Assembly: GCA_021732445.1 (NCBI GenBank) | Contig: JAKFUZ010000009.1 | Coordinates: 124,001 to 188,000, forward strand | Length of the DNA stretch: 64,000 nt | Origin: Sphingomonas sp. | Lineage (GTDB): Bacteria; Pseudomonadota; Alphaproteobacteria; Sphingomonadales; Sphingomonadaceae | Direction of reading: 5' to 3' | Shown here: in pieces, positions 63,776 through 64,000 of the stretch | How positions within the stretch are numbered: position 1 is the stretch's first letter | Layout of the letters: the number at the start of each line of letters is the position of its first letter | The notes under the pieces: generated by a model | Seen by the model: only the letters and a program-made list of their open reading frames with translations | The model's database searches: none | What the model was told of the DNA's origin: nothing | Translations under genes and position numbers: made by a program

Positions 63776-64000
63776 ATGGAAAGTTTTGCCGAACCCGCAC
63801 GCGCGCTCGTGGCGCAAATGGCGCTCGCCGCCGCGGCCGCCCCGGCGCGCACCGTCGCGTTTCAGGGCGCGCCGGGTGCCAATTCGCATATCGCGGTGCA
63901 ACAGGCTTTCCCGCAAGGCCTGCCGCTGCCCTGTTTTGACTTTGGCGACGCGATTGACGCTGTGCGCGAAGGGCGTGCCGATTGTGCGATGATCCCGATC
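63776..64000 (+). CDS. pheA: prephenate dehydratase, 5' part only
   Basis: The frame is open to the window end, giving 75 residues. After an Ala-rich start, RTVAFQGAPGANSHIAVQQA and the following CFDFGDAIDAVREGRADCAM IPI match the prephenate dehydratase catalytic domain. It would make phenylpyruvate from prephenate on the phenylalanine branch, which begins with the chorismate made by aroC in this window. The ATG at 63776 follows no strong Shine-Dalgarno sequence. It is divergent from the cytochrome c gene. Confidence 0.85.
   Translation, partial: MESFAEPARALVAQMALAAAAAPARTVAFQGAPGANSHIAVQQAFPQGLPLPCFDFGDAIDAVREGRADCAMIPI

Overview
The window looks like chromosome from a GC-rich alphaproteobacterium, most likely Sphingomonadales. 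The support is the gene set and order: cobS/cobT near a J-domain gene and bolA, short-form hisG with a separate hisZ, a proton-pumping pyrophosphatase, large TonB-dependent receptors, and an S10-spc-alpha ribosomal cluster running into secY-adk-rpsM-rpsK-rpoA-rplQ. This assignment comes from reading the sequence, not from a database search.

Layout. Bases 1-5100 hold a partial TonB siderophore-type receptor, a ribbon-helix-helix gene, cobT, a CHRD-domain gene and cobS. Bases 5100-8000 hold an HxlR regulator divergent from a small cassette (VOC, DUF1428, double-VOC, MmcQ/YjbR). Bases 7944-13232 hold a J-domain gene, then a run of overlapping genes (bolA, Nudix, pirin, alpha/beta hydrolase, TetR), a membrane protein with palindromic operators in its promoter, and a DUF2332 gene. 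Bases 13301-19063 are hisG-hisD-nusB-DUF4169-thiL and hppA. A TonB-dependent receptor follows, then infA-maf-RNase E/G-yacG and tRNA-Phe. An orphan 498-residue protein separates the tRNA from the ribosomal cluster (26029-40894). Downstream are a prolyl oligopeptidase, guaA, an ABC exporter, two palindromic repeats, ccmA/ccmB, phhB, a DnaJ/CbpA protein, YihY, fabI, a small accessory insertion, aroC, purA, hisZ, a methyltransferase, serA, serC, an FAD oxidoreductase, an extensin-like lipoprotein, a LOG-family protein, a membrane-anchored cytochrome c and the start of prephenate dehydratase.

Most of the window is housekeeping: ribosome synthesis, histidine, serine, aromatic and purine biosynthesis, and cytochrome maturation. 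The unusual signals are small. The last nine codons plus stop of hppA occur a second time, with synonymous differences, just after the neighbouring TonB receptor. The first codons of aroC occur a second time, degraded, just before a DUF4160/DUF2442 pair. Together these suggest that accessory genes entered next to essential genes and left partial copies of the neighbouring gene end. Other points of interest are a structured 204-base spacer between rpsJ and rplC, hairpins before rpsJ and secY, a possible serC leader RNA, TetR-type operators at 12053-12097, and the orphan 498-residue protein. I did not find a clearly new defence or biosynthetic system.
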